From Semisulcospira habei (lineage: Eukaryota > Mollusca > Gastropoda > Semisulcospiridae), in assembly GCA_036245525.1 (NCBI GenBank), contig BTPG01000001.1, forward strand, positions 216,641,121 to 216,705,120: 64,000 nucleotides of DNA. Reading direction: 5' to 3'. A model generated the notes under the pieces. That model was not told the DNA's origin and did no database searches. It saw only the letters and a program-made list of their open reading frames with translations. Shown here one piece after another: positions 48,107 through 58,590 of the stretch (position 1 is its first letter; every line of letters begins with the position of its first letter). The position numbers and the translations under genes are program-made.

Positions 48107-49332
48107 TATTCCTAATCCAGTAAGGCCTATTACCAATGCAGTTCTCTCTGACTCATGTGTGTTTGGTGCTGGTGTTACTGGCTGTGCTGGTGCTGGTGCA
48201 GGTGCCGATGCTGGGGTTGACATTACTGGCGTTACTGTCTGTACAGGTGATGATGATGTTACTGGCGTTACTGGCGTTATTAATGGTTTTAATGGTTGTA
48301 GGTGTGTGGTTGTTGGGCTCAAGTTTACAGATTGATTGAGGCCTAATTTCTGATCATGCCCTGCAACAATTATTTCATTATTATAATTTGTTATTGTCCC
48401 CATTTGAAGTTGAAGGTCTGATGGTAACATGTATAGCCCGATGCCAACTACAAAGTCAACTTTTGATCTGGCATATCTGAGAACGTCTTGGTAGTGTATG
48501 CTTGATGGGAGATCAACAACTGAGTTAATTGAATCTTCCAGGTTTGCAAGAAACTGTTTTTGTGCTTCAAATTTCCCACTCCCATTTAAAATGTTTGATT
48601 TTGTTTGAGCTTGTGCTCCTAGTATACACCACACATATGTTCTGATAGACTCATTTATGCGTTCGACTCCTGCTTGTGTAAACCCGTCACTCCTGTCTAA
48701 GACAAATGTGGTCCAGGCATTAGACTGTTTCTGTTCAATTGAGCCTAACCACACTTCATATTTTGATGAGAATGAAGAGTAGGGAGGCCAGTAATCTTGT
48801 GGGTATTGTCTGTTATAGCATAATACAATGTACCCATGCCTTTGTGATCATCAAGTTTTTGTGTAAAGTCATACTTTGTACTGATGTTAAATTCATTACA
48901 GATCCGTTCAAATGCTTTCAAATCCATGGGATTATTAAACTGATTAAAACTGGATTCAGTGGGCAGTGGGGTATGGAGTTCTGACAGTATTCTTCTAAGC
49001 TGGAGTTTGTTTGGGTGATTCAAATGGTCTGTAAAAGAAATGCCACAGCCAGTAGTTGAGCATAGTATAGCAAAGTTAAGTTGGTTTTGAAACATCTGTA
49101 GTGGGCTTGAGGACCACTTTCTTGCAGTTGCATCATCTGTAATTGGAGGGTTTAGGTAATGATCATAAGGGTTGGGTACTTTCACTTGAAATAAATCTCC
49201 TTCGGACAAAGCTATATCAAGCTCATTTAGTTGAATTATTTTCTGGTCATAAGTAGGCGCAACATTATCCTTGGCATCCACGTTAAATTGAAATGCATTA
49301 ACAGTGGCAATAGTTGGTGATTTAAATTGCAT
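48083..49332 (-). pseudogene. Conserved Polinton virion-cluster protein, one frameshift
   Basis: The N-terminal 195 codons run from ATG 49,332 to a stop at 48,745. The same protein continues in another frame from about 48,765 ('YEVWLGSIEQKQSNAWTTF') to 48,083. So there is a single indel near 48,750-48,770. Landmarks include 'LHYAITDNTHKI'-like text and 'TYVWCILGAQAQ', 'HYQDVLRYARSKVDFVVG' and 'LYMLPSDLQLQMG', followed by a Pro/Thr/Ala-rich stretch and a C-terminal membrane span ('ALVIGLTGLGILLLYLF'). It is divergent from the candidate minor capsid gene with 26 bp between starts. Function is unknown. Confidence 0.8.
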
Positions 49333-49358
49333 TGTTCTTTTTTATGTGATAATAAAAA
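49333..49358. promoter_or_regulatory. 26-bp divergent intergenic region
   Basis: Lies between start codons at 49,332 (minus) and 49,359 (plus). It is A/T-rich, with 'gataataaaaa' directly before the plus-strand ATG. It has the same compact divergent layout as 46,845-46,879. Confidence 0.4.
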
Positions 49359-50105
49359 ATGTTTATTACCTTAACAAATCTTGACACAAGTAAACCAGTG
49401 TGGTTAACTAATGGGATTGATAATCATGATGGTAGCAAGGCTGTAGCTATCCATGAAATGTTTTACACACTAAAGTGGTTAAATGTAACAGATGATACAA
49501 GTTTTCATGTAAGTTATAGCAATGCTGGTAATAGTGGCTTGGGCACTAAAACCCACTTTATACCATCTGGGTATTATGACTTTTGTACTTTAGCTGATTG
49601 GTTTCATACTAAATTTAAAATTAAAGCAACTTTAAATCCGGCTATCTTACGTGTTACATTAGAATTTCCTGAAGGTAGTCAGCCTATAATTTCATGTGAA
49701 CTTGCATATTTACTCGGTTTAATAGGCAGACATATAACTTCTAGGGATGAAAAATGGGCATTTGGTTTTGGAAGTGATAAAATTGAGGGTTGGTTACCTA
49801 CAACAGTTGGAAATCAAATAACTGGAAGATACCCTGTTCATTTGTCAGTACATACATTGCTAAATGTTTATTTAAAAGAACTGAACATGACTGAAAATGT
49901 ACACAATGGAAAGCCTTCAACTTTGTTAAGATGCTTACGGACTGGAGCTGCCCCATATTGTGAAAGTGTGATTGCTAGATTTCCTAATTTGCAGTTTAAA
50001 AAATTAGGTTCTAGTTTCTTTGAATCACTGTGTTTATCTGTAACTAATCAGGATGGTAAACCAGTTCAGATGCATGATTTTACTGTAGTGTTGGAAGTGA
50101 AATAA
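49359..50105 (+). CDS. Candidate minor capsid (penton-type) protein of the Polinton, 248 aa
   Basis: Intact. It begins 'MFITLTNLDTSKPVWLTNGI' and is beta-rich, with 'IPSGYYDFCTLADWFHTKF', 'HLSVHTLLNVYLKELN' and a C-terminal 'LCLSVTNQDGKPV' strand pair. Size and pattern fit the Polinton PX group, predicted elsewhere to form capsid vertices. I assign this by family pattern, not by any motif unique to the protein, so the capsid role is moderate confidence. Confidence 0.75.
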   Translation: MFITLTNLDTSKPVWLTNGIDNHDGSKAVAIHEMFYTLKWLNVTDDTSFHVSYSNAGNSGLGTKTHFIPSGYYDFCTLADWFHTKFKIKATLNPAILRVTLEFPEGSQPIISCELAYLLGLIGRHITSRDEKWAFGFGSDKIEGWLPTTVGNQITGRYPVHLSVHTLLNVYLKELNMTENVHNGKPSTLLRCLRTGAAPYCESVIARFPNLQFKKLGSSFFESLCLSVTNQDGKPVQMHDFTVVLEVK

Positions 50106-50127
50106 ATTTTATTTTTGTTTTATAAAA

Positions 50128-51012
50128 ATGAGCAGTCTTGGTCCAAAGCCGAGAATTGTTCCAGTTGCATGTCCATCAATAGAGTTGAAAGATTTGGCTG
50201 ACATGCAAGATTTTGATAAAGAAGGTGAGGTAGGAGAGGTGTATGGCCTTGAACTTGTTTCCGTTGGATTGTACAAATGAAAGGTAATTGATGATGTAAA
50301 AGATGGTGCTGAGAGACCGTTTCCTAAACTTAGTCAGCTTCGTGATGTTACTGTACCTACTCCTGTAAATAATGTGCTCTACAGCTTAAAACATGTGGGT
50401 AATAAGTGGGTAATTATTCCTACCCCTGTTCCGCTTGCACCTATCCCAATTGTATGGGACGTAAAGTTTGTATTTATTATTCCTTATGTATATTATACTG
50501 ATGAAGGAGCCTTAGTATTTAGAAAAGTTGTTAACTCTGAGCCAATGCTTGTAAGTCTTGTGCCAAGCTATTTCGCAGAAACCAATAGCAGAGAAAAACT
50601 AAAACTGCAAGAGTATGGAAAACGAAGATATCTTCTTACAAATAGAAAGGGTAGGACAGATACTACTATTGTGTTTGTACCATCAAACTTTACCATAGAT
50701 AGAGAAGCGACAATAGTTTTTGAAATTATCATGAGGTCTGTAGATACTGTGAAAGAAGCAGATATCGCACAGGGAATCAAACTTACATGGGATAGCTTAG
50801 TAGCAGAGTCAACAAAGGTTGTTATTGCTATTAGAAAAAACAACACAGATTTTGACGTTTCGAGTAGTGTCCCTGCTGTTAAGGTAGTAATCGATAAAAC
50901 AATTTTTGTTCTTCTAAGTTTCATAAACCTGGAACACATAGATCTTGTTTCATTTTATTACGCTAGCAAATTGTATACCTTTGAAGAGTTGCAAAATAAA
51001 TTAGAAGATTAA
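50128..51012 (+). pseudogene. Conserved Polinton gene of unknown function, one in-frame stop
   Basis: From the ATG at 50,128 (context TATAAAAATG) the frame runs 50 codons to a TGA at 50,278-50,280 and then continues in the same frame, open to 51,012 (295 codons in all). The N-terminal part reads 'MSSLGPKPRIVPVACPSIEL'. The rest is beta-rich with many Val/Ile/Thr and no recognised motif or membrane span. One nonsense change appears to be the only lesion. It lies between the candidate minor capsid gene and the hydrophobic protein gene, with 22- and 25-bp gaps. Confidence 0.7.
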
Positions 51013-51037
51013 ATATAAAAAATATTTGTCCCCAAAA

Positions 51038-51673
51038 ATGCCACCACTGTATCCGCAAATACCGCCTGAGCCGCTTGAGCCTATTGTTCCAGATAGATCA
51101 TTACAAGCAGACTCATTCTGATTAATGAATATTACAGAAGCGTTGAAGTATTTGGAAGGAGAACAGGCAAAATACTCCCGGTGCAAACGACGTTACAAAA
51201 CGGTTTTCAATCCTGTACACAACACATCAATGGCTGTTGGTGTGGTTTCAGCTGGATTATCTGTCACTGGTTTAGCTCTGTTTGCTACGGGAGTGGGAAG
51301 TGTCATAGGAATTGCTATTGAAGGTGTTGGCCTTGCCACAAGCCTGGCATGCTTTGGTATGGAAACCCTTAACAAAAGATTTCATGCAAAGTTGCAGAAG
51401 CATGGAGCATTGAGTATGCTTGCTGGAGCTAAGCTGAGCAGTATGAAACTTATTATCAGTAAGGCTTTAGACGATAATAAAATTGCCGATCACGAATTAA
51501 AAAAAGTGCAGGATGATTTGGCCAATTACAAACAACAAAAGTCTGAAATACAGAATAAGATGCGTAGTCAACCCACGAATGTTGAAGAACTGAAGAAATC
51601 TTTTTTAGAGGAAGGGAAAAGAATAGGCGTAGAAGAAACTATGAAAAAGGTTCAAGGACTTATAAGCAATTGA
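51038..51673 (+). pseudogene. Hydrophobic Polinton protein with Gly-rich membrane region; premature TGA or late start
   Basis: The frame starting at ATG 51,038 ('MPPLYPQIPPEPLEP') hits TGA at 51,119-51,121 and then continues in frame. An in-frame ATG at 51,125 would give an intact 182-aa protein. The upstream Pro-rich part resembles the start of a family found in other Polintons, where I expect a Trp at the stop position, so a TGG to TGA change is likely. The body has a Gly/Ala/Val-rich double hydrophobic segment (about 51,220-51,350) and a charged coiled-coil tail ('LKKVQDDLANYKQQKSEIQ'). Function is unknown. Confidence 0.7.
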
Positions 51674-53981
51674 CGATAGGTTTTGGTAATCCATTATTTT
51701 TGTCATACTCTTCGCAAAGAGATGTCATGCCTTTCGCGCCTGCCTATCTAACACCATCTGGTGGTGACCAGACTATTACTGAAAAAAAAGTTTTTATGTT
51801 GTCCTTATAACTTGGGAAATCTGTCCGAGTATCTTATTGACTAGGGTCAAGAACTTACAAATTCTTATGTTTAGGTTCTTGTAAGAACTTGTTTTAAGTC
51901 ACTTAAAGGAACTTATGACACTAACTTTAAAGTTACTTGAAAGTTGTAGGTATATTTGAAGTTAGTTGGCAAGTAAAATCATGTTATTCTAGAGAGTCAC
52001 ATCAACAGTAACTTCCTAAGTATACTTCCCAGTCAGATTGCCCGGTAGTGTAATAGGATATTTTTTATTACACAATAAGGGTGTGTGCACGTAGCATCCT
52101 GGAAAGAAAGGTCTATAGTGCAAAATCTGTTCATACCTCTGTGGATGGAAAAGGGATACATGATCAGTAACTTAATAATTTTACCCCAGGAAATGTGTTG
52201 AAACAACTGTGCAGTGGGTGAAAAAAGATATGTCTATAAGGTAATAAGATACTTTTTAACACGCAATAGTGCATAAGGGTGCGTGCACATAGCACCCTGG
52301 AAAGAAAGGTCTATAGTGCAAAATCTGTTCATACCTCTGTGGACGTGAAAGGGGTATTATAAAACACCAGTTTGGACCCAACCATTTGAATAGCTTGATG
52401 AACTAGCCTATTTCCAGAGGGGTTTTTCATGTATTCTTGTTTGTTGCAAACAGAATTCATTTTGAGTTGGCTTGCTACTGTTCAACTCAGAGCGTGGCAT
52501 GCTTATGCTGAAATGATCTCCTTATTCCGAAATGGCCTAATGATACAAATTTTTAGTTTTGACACAGTGACCATAATCTGAACTACATTTGCGTTTTGAC
52601 TCAGTGACTTAAATCAGGCATCTGTGTCTGGGGGGGGGGGGGGGGGGGGTAGGGTGTGGGTGTGTGGGGCTTTGTAGGGTGGGGTGGGGTGTGGTGGTAG
52701 GGGAGCTGGGTGACAGCATTGATATTTTAACTAGTCTTTGTTTCCAGATTATTTCCCTTTGTCCAGTGATGTACTTATTTTGCTTTTTTCCTAACATAAA
52801 AAACAGGAAAAAATAATAAAATAAGATAAATTTTAAAAAAATAAAAAAAAAATAAGAAAAATATAATAAAATAAAAAAATTAAAAAATTAACAAAGAAAA
52901 AAATAGAAAAAAAAACATTGACAAAAGGGCTGCTTAGTGGCCTGTCACCTGCTTCCACAGGAATCAATGTAACCCGGGTTATTCACGTGCTAATTCACCC
53001 TCTATGGAGAGGGCTATAACCCTTGGGTTTGCACGTTCACCTTTTCCTGTGAAAGCCTCTACGGTGTAGAGTGTCAACTGGCTCCAAGAGCGTGAAACGA
53101 ACCCGGCACAGACAGAATAGCTTCCGCTAACTATTCTATCCTAACCAGCGGAAGTATCCTCTCGGCCACTCAGCAGACCCAAACAAAGGTAGATTATTTT
53201 ACGTATTTATGGTTTGGCTGAAATCTTATTAAATCAGGGCTCTCCATGATATGAATCAAAAAAGAATCTTAAGAATTTAAGCCTATAAAGACATAGGCTC
53301 CTGAGAATCTAAGTCTCTTGCAAAAGACCTCTGGTGTGTCCGTCCTCAGCGGTAGTAAGCCTAACATGCTATTGTAAAATGTCCTTGGCATTGGTGAATG
53401 TATTTCTTCACTATCGTAAATATCGCACAGGGGTAAGTCCCTGTCATTGTGTATGTACAGTTGTAGGCTTCTCTGTCTCGTGTGTGGATTGTTTCTTCTA
53501 CTCCTGTTCAGGTATGATCAGTTGTCGGCTTCTCTGTCATACTTGTGTTTAAGCGTGCTCAGTACACCATGCCTGTGTTTCAGATTATCACAGTGTTCAG
53601 GTTATGACTGAATAGATTCAGCAATCTTTACAGTTGACTAACACTCAGTCTATGAAATCGGCGGCTAATGAGAATCTCACACTGCTCATAAGAATCTGTG
53701 ATGGCGTGGGCTACTGAAAATTAAAGCCTCTTGTAAAATAAAACATGCTTTTTCATGTTCTCAGAGGAAGGAAGTCAGATTTAATGGGGTTCCTATACTT
53801 GTTCATTAGAGCAGAACGACTAGTGCTTCAGCTATTGTACAAAGGGCACTGTGTGTGCGTGTGTGTGTGTCAGTGAAATACGATAAGTTCGTAACCCAAA
53901 TAACTGAACTGTCTGGGTAGTGTGTGTCTTTTCATGTAATCATGTTATCTGTGTGTTTGAGCGCGTGCGTGTGTGTGTGTT

Positions 53982-54020
<39 letters not shown>

Positions 54021-54090
54021 AACTGCATTTTATTTTGTATTGAAAGGTGGTGTGTTGATAGAGACAATGGTGATTAATAACTGAAGTACC
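51674..54090. other. Gene-free right arm of the Polinton
   Basis: About 2.4 kb with no protein-like frame on either strand. It contains a pair of ~110-bp direct repeats, a poly-G run (52,629-52,649), an A-rich stretch (52,797-52,915), a retroposon-like block (52,925-53,200, unproven) and GT tracts at 53,847-54,018. A protease gene would be expected somewhere in a complete Polinton, and none is visible here. The region may be the site of a deletion or of later insertions. Confidence 0.6.
52050..52356 (+). repeat. Pair of ~110-bp direct repeats
   Basis: Copies at about 52,050-52,160 and 52,241-52,356, both containing 'ctggaaagaaaggtctatag' and 'caaaatctgttcatacctct', separated by about 80 bp. 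Only a few differences. They lie in the gene-free arm of the Polinton. Confidence 0.9.
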
Positions 54091-54758
54091 TTTGTTTAAA
54101 GAAGTCGATGGCAGCATTAATTATTTAGGTGGGGGTGGGGGATCTGCCTTAATAATCACGGGTTGGCAGCTGATCAAAATCGTTGCTTGAATGATTTCCG
54201 GAATGGAACTAGTATGGCTAGGTAATAGAGGCATTGACTGTCTTGGTTGGCATGGGCTTGTATAATTACCGAGAAGATTAAATAAAATGATCGATTGGGG
54301 GATGGGTAATAATAATAATAATAAGCGCATTAAATAGGCGCTTTATCCCAATTGAAAATCGGCTCAAAGCGCCGCCGCAAACTTAACCCAACAAGCACGC
54401 TCACGTGAATCACGCGCATTCACTCACACACTGTACATAAACATAGAACATTCACGTGGTGCTAAGGGCAAGCTCAAGCGAGCTACTGTAGTTTTTGGAA
54501 ATTCAAAATCGTTTGTATTTGAAATTTGATTAAGTGGGCTGAAACTGATACCAAAGTGGAGGGGGAGGAAGAGCCGGAGTACCCGGAGAAAGAACCCCCG
54601 ACGGTCCGCCCGAATTAACGGTGACACTTACTAGAGGAGAAAAATCCGACGCCGGAACCCGTAATCGAACCTCGCACCTTTAGCATTGGTGGCAGGCGCC
54701 TTAACCACTGCGCCACGGACCACCCCTGTGTGGTTGTAGCCCCACATTATTAATCTCT
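54091..54758 (-). repeat. Polinton right terminal inverted repeat, split by a SINE
   Basis: Positions 54,091-54,307 and 54,729-54,758 together match the left terminal repeat. The join corresponds to the point inside 'gatgggtgtggttgtag'. The inserted 0.42 kb is a minus-strand SINE. Confidence 0.95.
54308..54728 (-). mobile_element. tRNA-derived SINE inserted in the Polinton terminal repeat
   Basis: In reverse complement the head has box A 'tggcgcagtgg' and box B 'ggttcgattac', the body has 'ctccgggtactccggctctt', and the 3' end is 'gcgcctatttaatgcgc' followed by (ATT)n (the TAA-type tract at 54,308-54,323). It is collinear with the copy at 31,413-31,838. The exact ends are approximate because the target duplication is not clear. 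Confidence 0.92.
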
Positions 54759-54763
54759 GACAC

Positions 54764-57700
54764 ATCTAATCTAATACTGGCCAGATATGAAAAGTTAAAC
54801 AGTTCTGTTGGTTGCTTCTGGAGAAATCACCTGCAAAAAATCCCAGACAGACACCCAACTACAGTGACACATAGGAAAACTCCAGTAAACTCCCTCTCGG
54901 GAACGGGGGAGGGGGAAGAACATTAGGCAATCTTAGGCAAGGAACACGAGGCAGATAACCACTTTGCTTGTTTCCAAAGCCAACAGGCGTCCTGCAGCTG
55001 GTAAATTTAAAAAAATGATGGAAATGCATTCAGAAGTTCATGTTTGAGATATAGCGCTAGAATGCAAAATATTATGTCATATTGTTGTGTTCATATCTGG
55101 TTTAATGTGAAATTGTCAACAGAAATGGGTTTGTCGTGTTTTTCTGTACATTTAAGTGTATGATTCATATGCCTACAATGTAAATTACCTATGATATTAT
55201 GTTTTTAGTGAAGGGTTATAAGCCATGTAAACCCTCATTATGACACATTTCCAAATTGCATTTTGTCATTTTAGACGTGCTGTAATTGCAAACGTATCAA
55301 TGTGTTGGACTAGAATAAAAATCAGGACAATCTACATGTTGTTTGATCCGTGACAGTAAAATCTACACAATTCTACCTTCACGTTATGATTTTGTAGGTG
55401 TCTAAAGATAGCACTGTCTTAAAAAGGCAAAAAGATGTCATTTTAGGTCATATTCAAATGCACATATCTCGGAAGCCAATCAACATAAAGTTCTGATTTT
55501 TGGGGCATGTGCACTTCTTTGTACTACTTCCGAGTAGTGCATTCGTTTGGTGGCAGTTTCCAGACAAAAAGTTGAGTGGACCTACCTACCTACTTGACTA
55601 GGTGATGCCGTGATCCTTGTGAGTGCCACAGTGGTTGATTTTGTATCCCTAACCCCAAGTTGTAAAAATAAACGAAATTAGACAAAAATACTAAGGCATT
55701 CATTTAATTTTTACTGGATCCATCCACCCCGTCCAGACACCCTCTGGATCCGCCCCTGACAGGTGAAAGGAATCCGACAGCTCAAGGAAACAACACAATG
55801 TGCTTGATAACAAAATATACATTGTGCACAGGTCTGTTCGTAGTGAGGAAGTGTTGGGATTTAGGATGTACCACGTCTCTCATAATTTCACCCCAAACTC
55901 GTGTTTGCAGGAATAATAGTCCAACTTCATATGCACAAGCAAACACATAATTATATAATTTTCCATCGTAAAAAAATCAATGTACATCATACATGTATGT
56001 TTCCCATGGCCAAAGAGCCTACAAAGTGTATTGTGAAAGTTCTCAACTCAGGCAAGCTGCGGCTATCATAGGGATGGTTTAGGTGTGATATTGCAGTAAA
56101 CTAGTACAATCCAAATCATAAAATGCAATCTTATTAACGGTATGGTATGCGTTTTAAATCTTCCGCAGCAATCACAATGAGCATGTAATGGGTGTGGATT
56201 AGGAGAGATGTAAATAGGCCGCTATTTTTTAAAACTGTATGCGCGTTTAAGGAACTAACTGAATGAATATATTGTCAGACATACAAGATGTTTAAATACT
56301 TTATTTACTTGTAAATCACGATGTTTTCATTACGGTTTTAGTCTGTCCGATTTCAAGTAATGTAACAACTTGCTATGGCCTGTGCATACAATGTTCACAT
56401 TGCAGGAGCATGTAATAACCTAGATTGTAGCTTCTGATGCTTTAGAAACAGCACTACTCAAAGCTGACAGACCTCTAAACCATTCTTCCGTCTTCAACAG
56501 AATGTGTTTAGCATTAACAGTTGATGTTATTGCACAGATGTACAAGTATAATGTGAATATGCTGAAACACAAGATAGTCATAAATGCGCGTGAGACAAGT
56601 GTTCATGTATGTTTAGGAATTTTTATGACTTATGACTTTTAGGAACGTTGAACACCGATAGCAACAGATTTTTTTCCTATCGTGTGAAAGCACATCCTCT
56701 TTTTTAGTTTTCATTTACTGTCACAGTAAACATACACAGACGACAAAACTGCCCGGACAGATTGGTTTTCACGAAAAAATCACACTTTGACAAGTGCAAC
56801 TATATCTAAGCTATGGTTATGAGCATGGACGCTGACAAATATGCCAATTACTGTACCCGCCTTCTGCATACATCTACGATACGTTCTGTCTAAATACCAG
56901 TTGCCTAAGTGAAGCATATACAGTGGAAAACAAACCGGCACTGGCGTGCTTCAATGGTGCATGATTATGTCAACACGAGGTAACGTTATTCATTCACAAT
57001 TACTAATCCACCTGGGATTGCTTGGTGATCCTAGCAATTTAGAATGTTGTTAAAATGGTTTACTGTCTCCAAGCAGTTGTGACATTAGTGCTTATTAACA
57101 AATAGGACGCAGTAAGTGTACAGGCTGAATACAACAAGCAATGCACATAAACATGCAAAACTAAGGCATCATAGTACACGCAGGGCTTCTGGGAAGTATG
57201 CCTGTCTGCACAGCATAAAGATTTTATCATGTGAAAAACATAGGTCAACAATTTCAGGATACAGGCTAGAGCTGTGTATGATGGGGAAAGACGGCACCTT
57301 TCTGAAACTTGTTTTTGCTGTTTTCTCCAAATCGTAATGTTGAGAGGTGGTACATACTAAGGAAACAAATTTCTCAAAATCTGACGGTCAGATCAGTTTC
57401 AACATTTGCACGTGATTGGGAAATTAGATTAGTTGCAACATGTCATAGCCGATTTTTCAATTTGGAGTTATGAATAGCTTCGCTTGGCGAACGTAGTCAA
57501 AAAATGACCAAAACCACATGCACATACAATTTTGTTTCTTCAGGACCAGATAAGATATTCAAAATCGGCTCCTACATGTTGTAATGATATTGTGATCAAA
57601 GCTGGCTGTTCAGAAGCATCAACTGTAGCTGAAATTTTGTTTTGTTAGCGGCCAGGTGTAACAGTCACTTAGTGGTTGCCATGGCAACGGTGAGCATACC

Positions 57701-57880
57701 TCAATGAGCATGTCGGAGTGTTCAGGAGAGATTCTAATGATGTGCAAGAAAGCATATGCCCCCCAAAAAGTGTTGTGCTGAAGTGTCCTAGCTCGCCTTA
57801 ACATCGACTAATGTTACTGCATGTTACTACTACTAATATAGTCTGATTAATTGTATTGTTTTGTGCGTGCGTGTGTGCAG
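54764..57880. other. Non-coding stretch, probably intron of the downstream host gene
   Basis: No protein-like frame, no microsatellite and no repeat partner in the window, which is unusual for this locus. It ends at a splice acceptor (57,871-57,880), so at least its last part should be intron. Where the intron begins is unknown; upstream exons may be anywhere to the left or outside the window. Confidence 0.5.
57675..57688. promoter_or_regulatory. Perfect X-box palindrome (RFX-type site)
   Basis: The 14-bp palindrome GTTGCCATGGCAAC matches the consensus of RFX transcription factor sites. It is about 190 bp before the coding exon, inside the presumed intron. A single short motif can arise by chance; there is no supporting second site. 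Confidence 0.35.
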
Positions 57881-58048
57881 CCTGTGAGTGCGGAGCGTCA
57901 GATGGTGAACCGCGTCCTGACCCGCATCCTGGACCTGACGTACGAGATGTTCCGTGAGCTTGGCGCCAACGAGGGCGAGCTGAAGGAGCTGCACCATAAG
58001 CGCTCCGTCATCCAGGCATGCTACTTCCAGGCTATCTCCTGCTACTAG
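57881..58048 (+). CDS. Last coding exon of an unrecognised host gene
   Basis: A pyrimidine-containing tract and AG acceptor ('gtgcgtgtgtgcag', ending 57,880) precede a 56-codon block (55 residues plus TAG) in phase 0. Reading begins 'PVSAERQMVNRVLTRILDLT' and ends 'IQACYFQAISCY'. GC content and codon use are far above those of the surroundings, with C or G at most third positions, as expected for a constrained exon. The sequence is mainly helical, amphipathic and charged, without a membrane span. I do not recognise the family. The low repeat content around it fits a real gene. Confidence 0.75.
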   Translation, partial: PVSAERQMVNRVLTRILDLTYEMFRELGANEGELKELHHKRSVIQACYFQAISCY

Positions 58049-58590
58049 ACACGCAGTAATCTGCACCAGCACGTGCCACCTCTCGCGCTCACGTTCCCCC
58101 TCTATACCTACCCCCCCCCCCTCACCCCCCACCACACATACACACGCCAAAGAAAAAATTGAAACTAATAACAAAAGACAATAAATAAAATAAGAAAGAA
58201 AAAAAAACACACGTTGTTCCATGCAGCACACAGAGTGATGCCAGTTCGCAAGTGTTCTTTCTCATCTGCTACCAACTGGAGAGCCGAGTAACTGCACGTA
58301 CCTTAGTGTAAAAATTATTCAAACACTTTTGGTGGTGACGTTATTAAAGTGATGAAGCGATGTTTGGTAGGCTGGAGGAAATAGACCTGCAGTTATGAAT
58401 AATTGTCCAAGTGCAGAAACGAAGAGCGACAATGGTCTGCATGAGACATTGAATCTGTCTGACTGTTTACCTTAGTTTGCTTTTTTTATTTACTTTGATA
58501 TAGCGCAGCTGGTCATTCGGTTCACTGTGTTCACTGACATTCTGCATCCTGGGCAAAAAATAAAAATAAAATAAAAATGTGCATTTGGAC
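58049..58590 (+). other. Probable 3' UTR of the host gene
   Basis: Follows the exon stop. A C-rich and CA tract is present at 58,108-58,145. AATAAA signals occur at 58,180-58,190 and again at 58,558-58,577, so there are two plausible polyadenylation sites. Confidence 0.5.

Larger units (their letters stand above)
32506..54758. mobile_element. Polinton/Maverick DNA transposon with two nested insertions
   Basis: Boundaries are set by inverted termini starting AGAGATTAATAATG on both ends and flanked by GACAC (32,501-32,505 and 54,759-54,763). The shared flank could be extended to the 6-bp GACACA if one terminal A is ambiguous, and Polintons are known to give 6-bp duplications and to start with AG. 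The span is 22,253 bp. Removing the LTR element with its duplication (about 5.4 kb) and the SINE (about 0.42 kb) leaves about 16.4 kb, inside the usual 15-20 kb range. Gene order on the plus strand is: a 173-aa protein, a broken small membrane protein, a 76-aa protein, a broken membrane protein and INT. The minus strand then carries POLB, a duplicated small gene pair, ATPase and the major capsid gene. Finally come a plus-strand coiled-coil/membrane protein, a minus-strand capsid-cluster protein, and plus-strand candidate minor capsid, an unknown and a hydrophobic protein. No protease gene was found. The element is inactive. Confidence 0.96.

Noticed and set aside
53040..53110. tRNA-like box B on the minus strand
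   Set aside because: The motif departs from the box B consensus and no box A lies at the right distance, so I do not call a SINE or tRNA.
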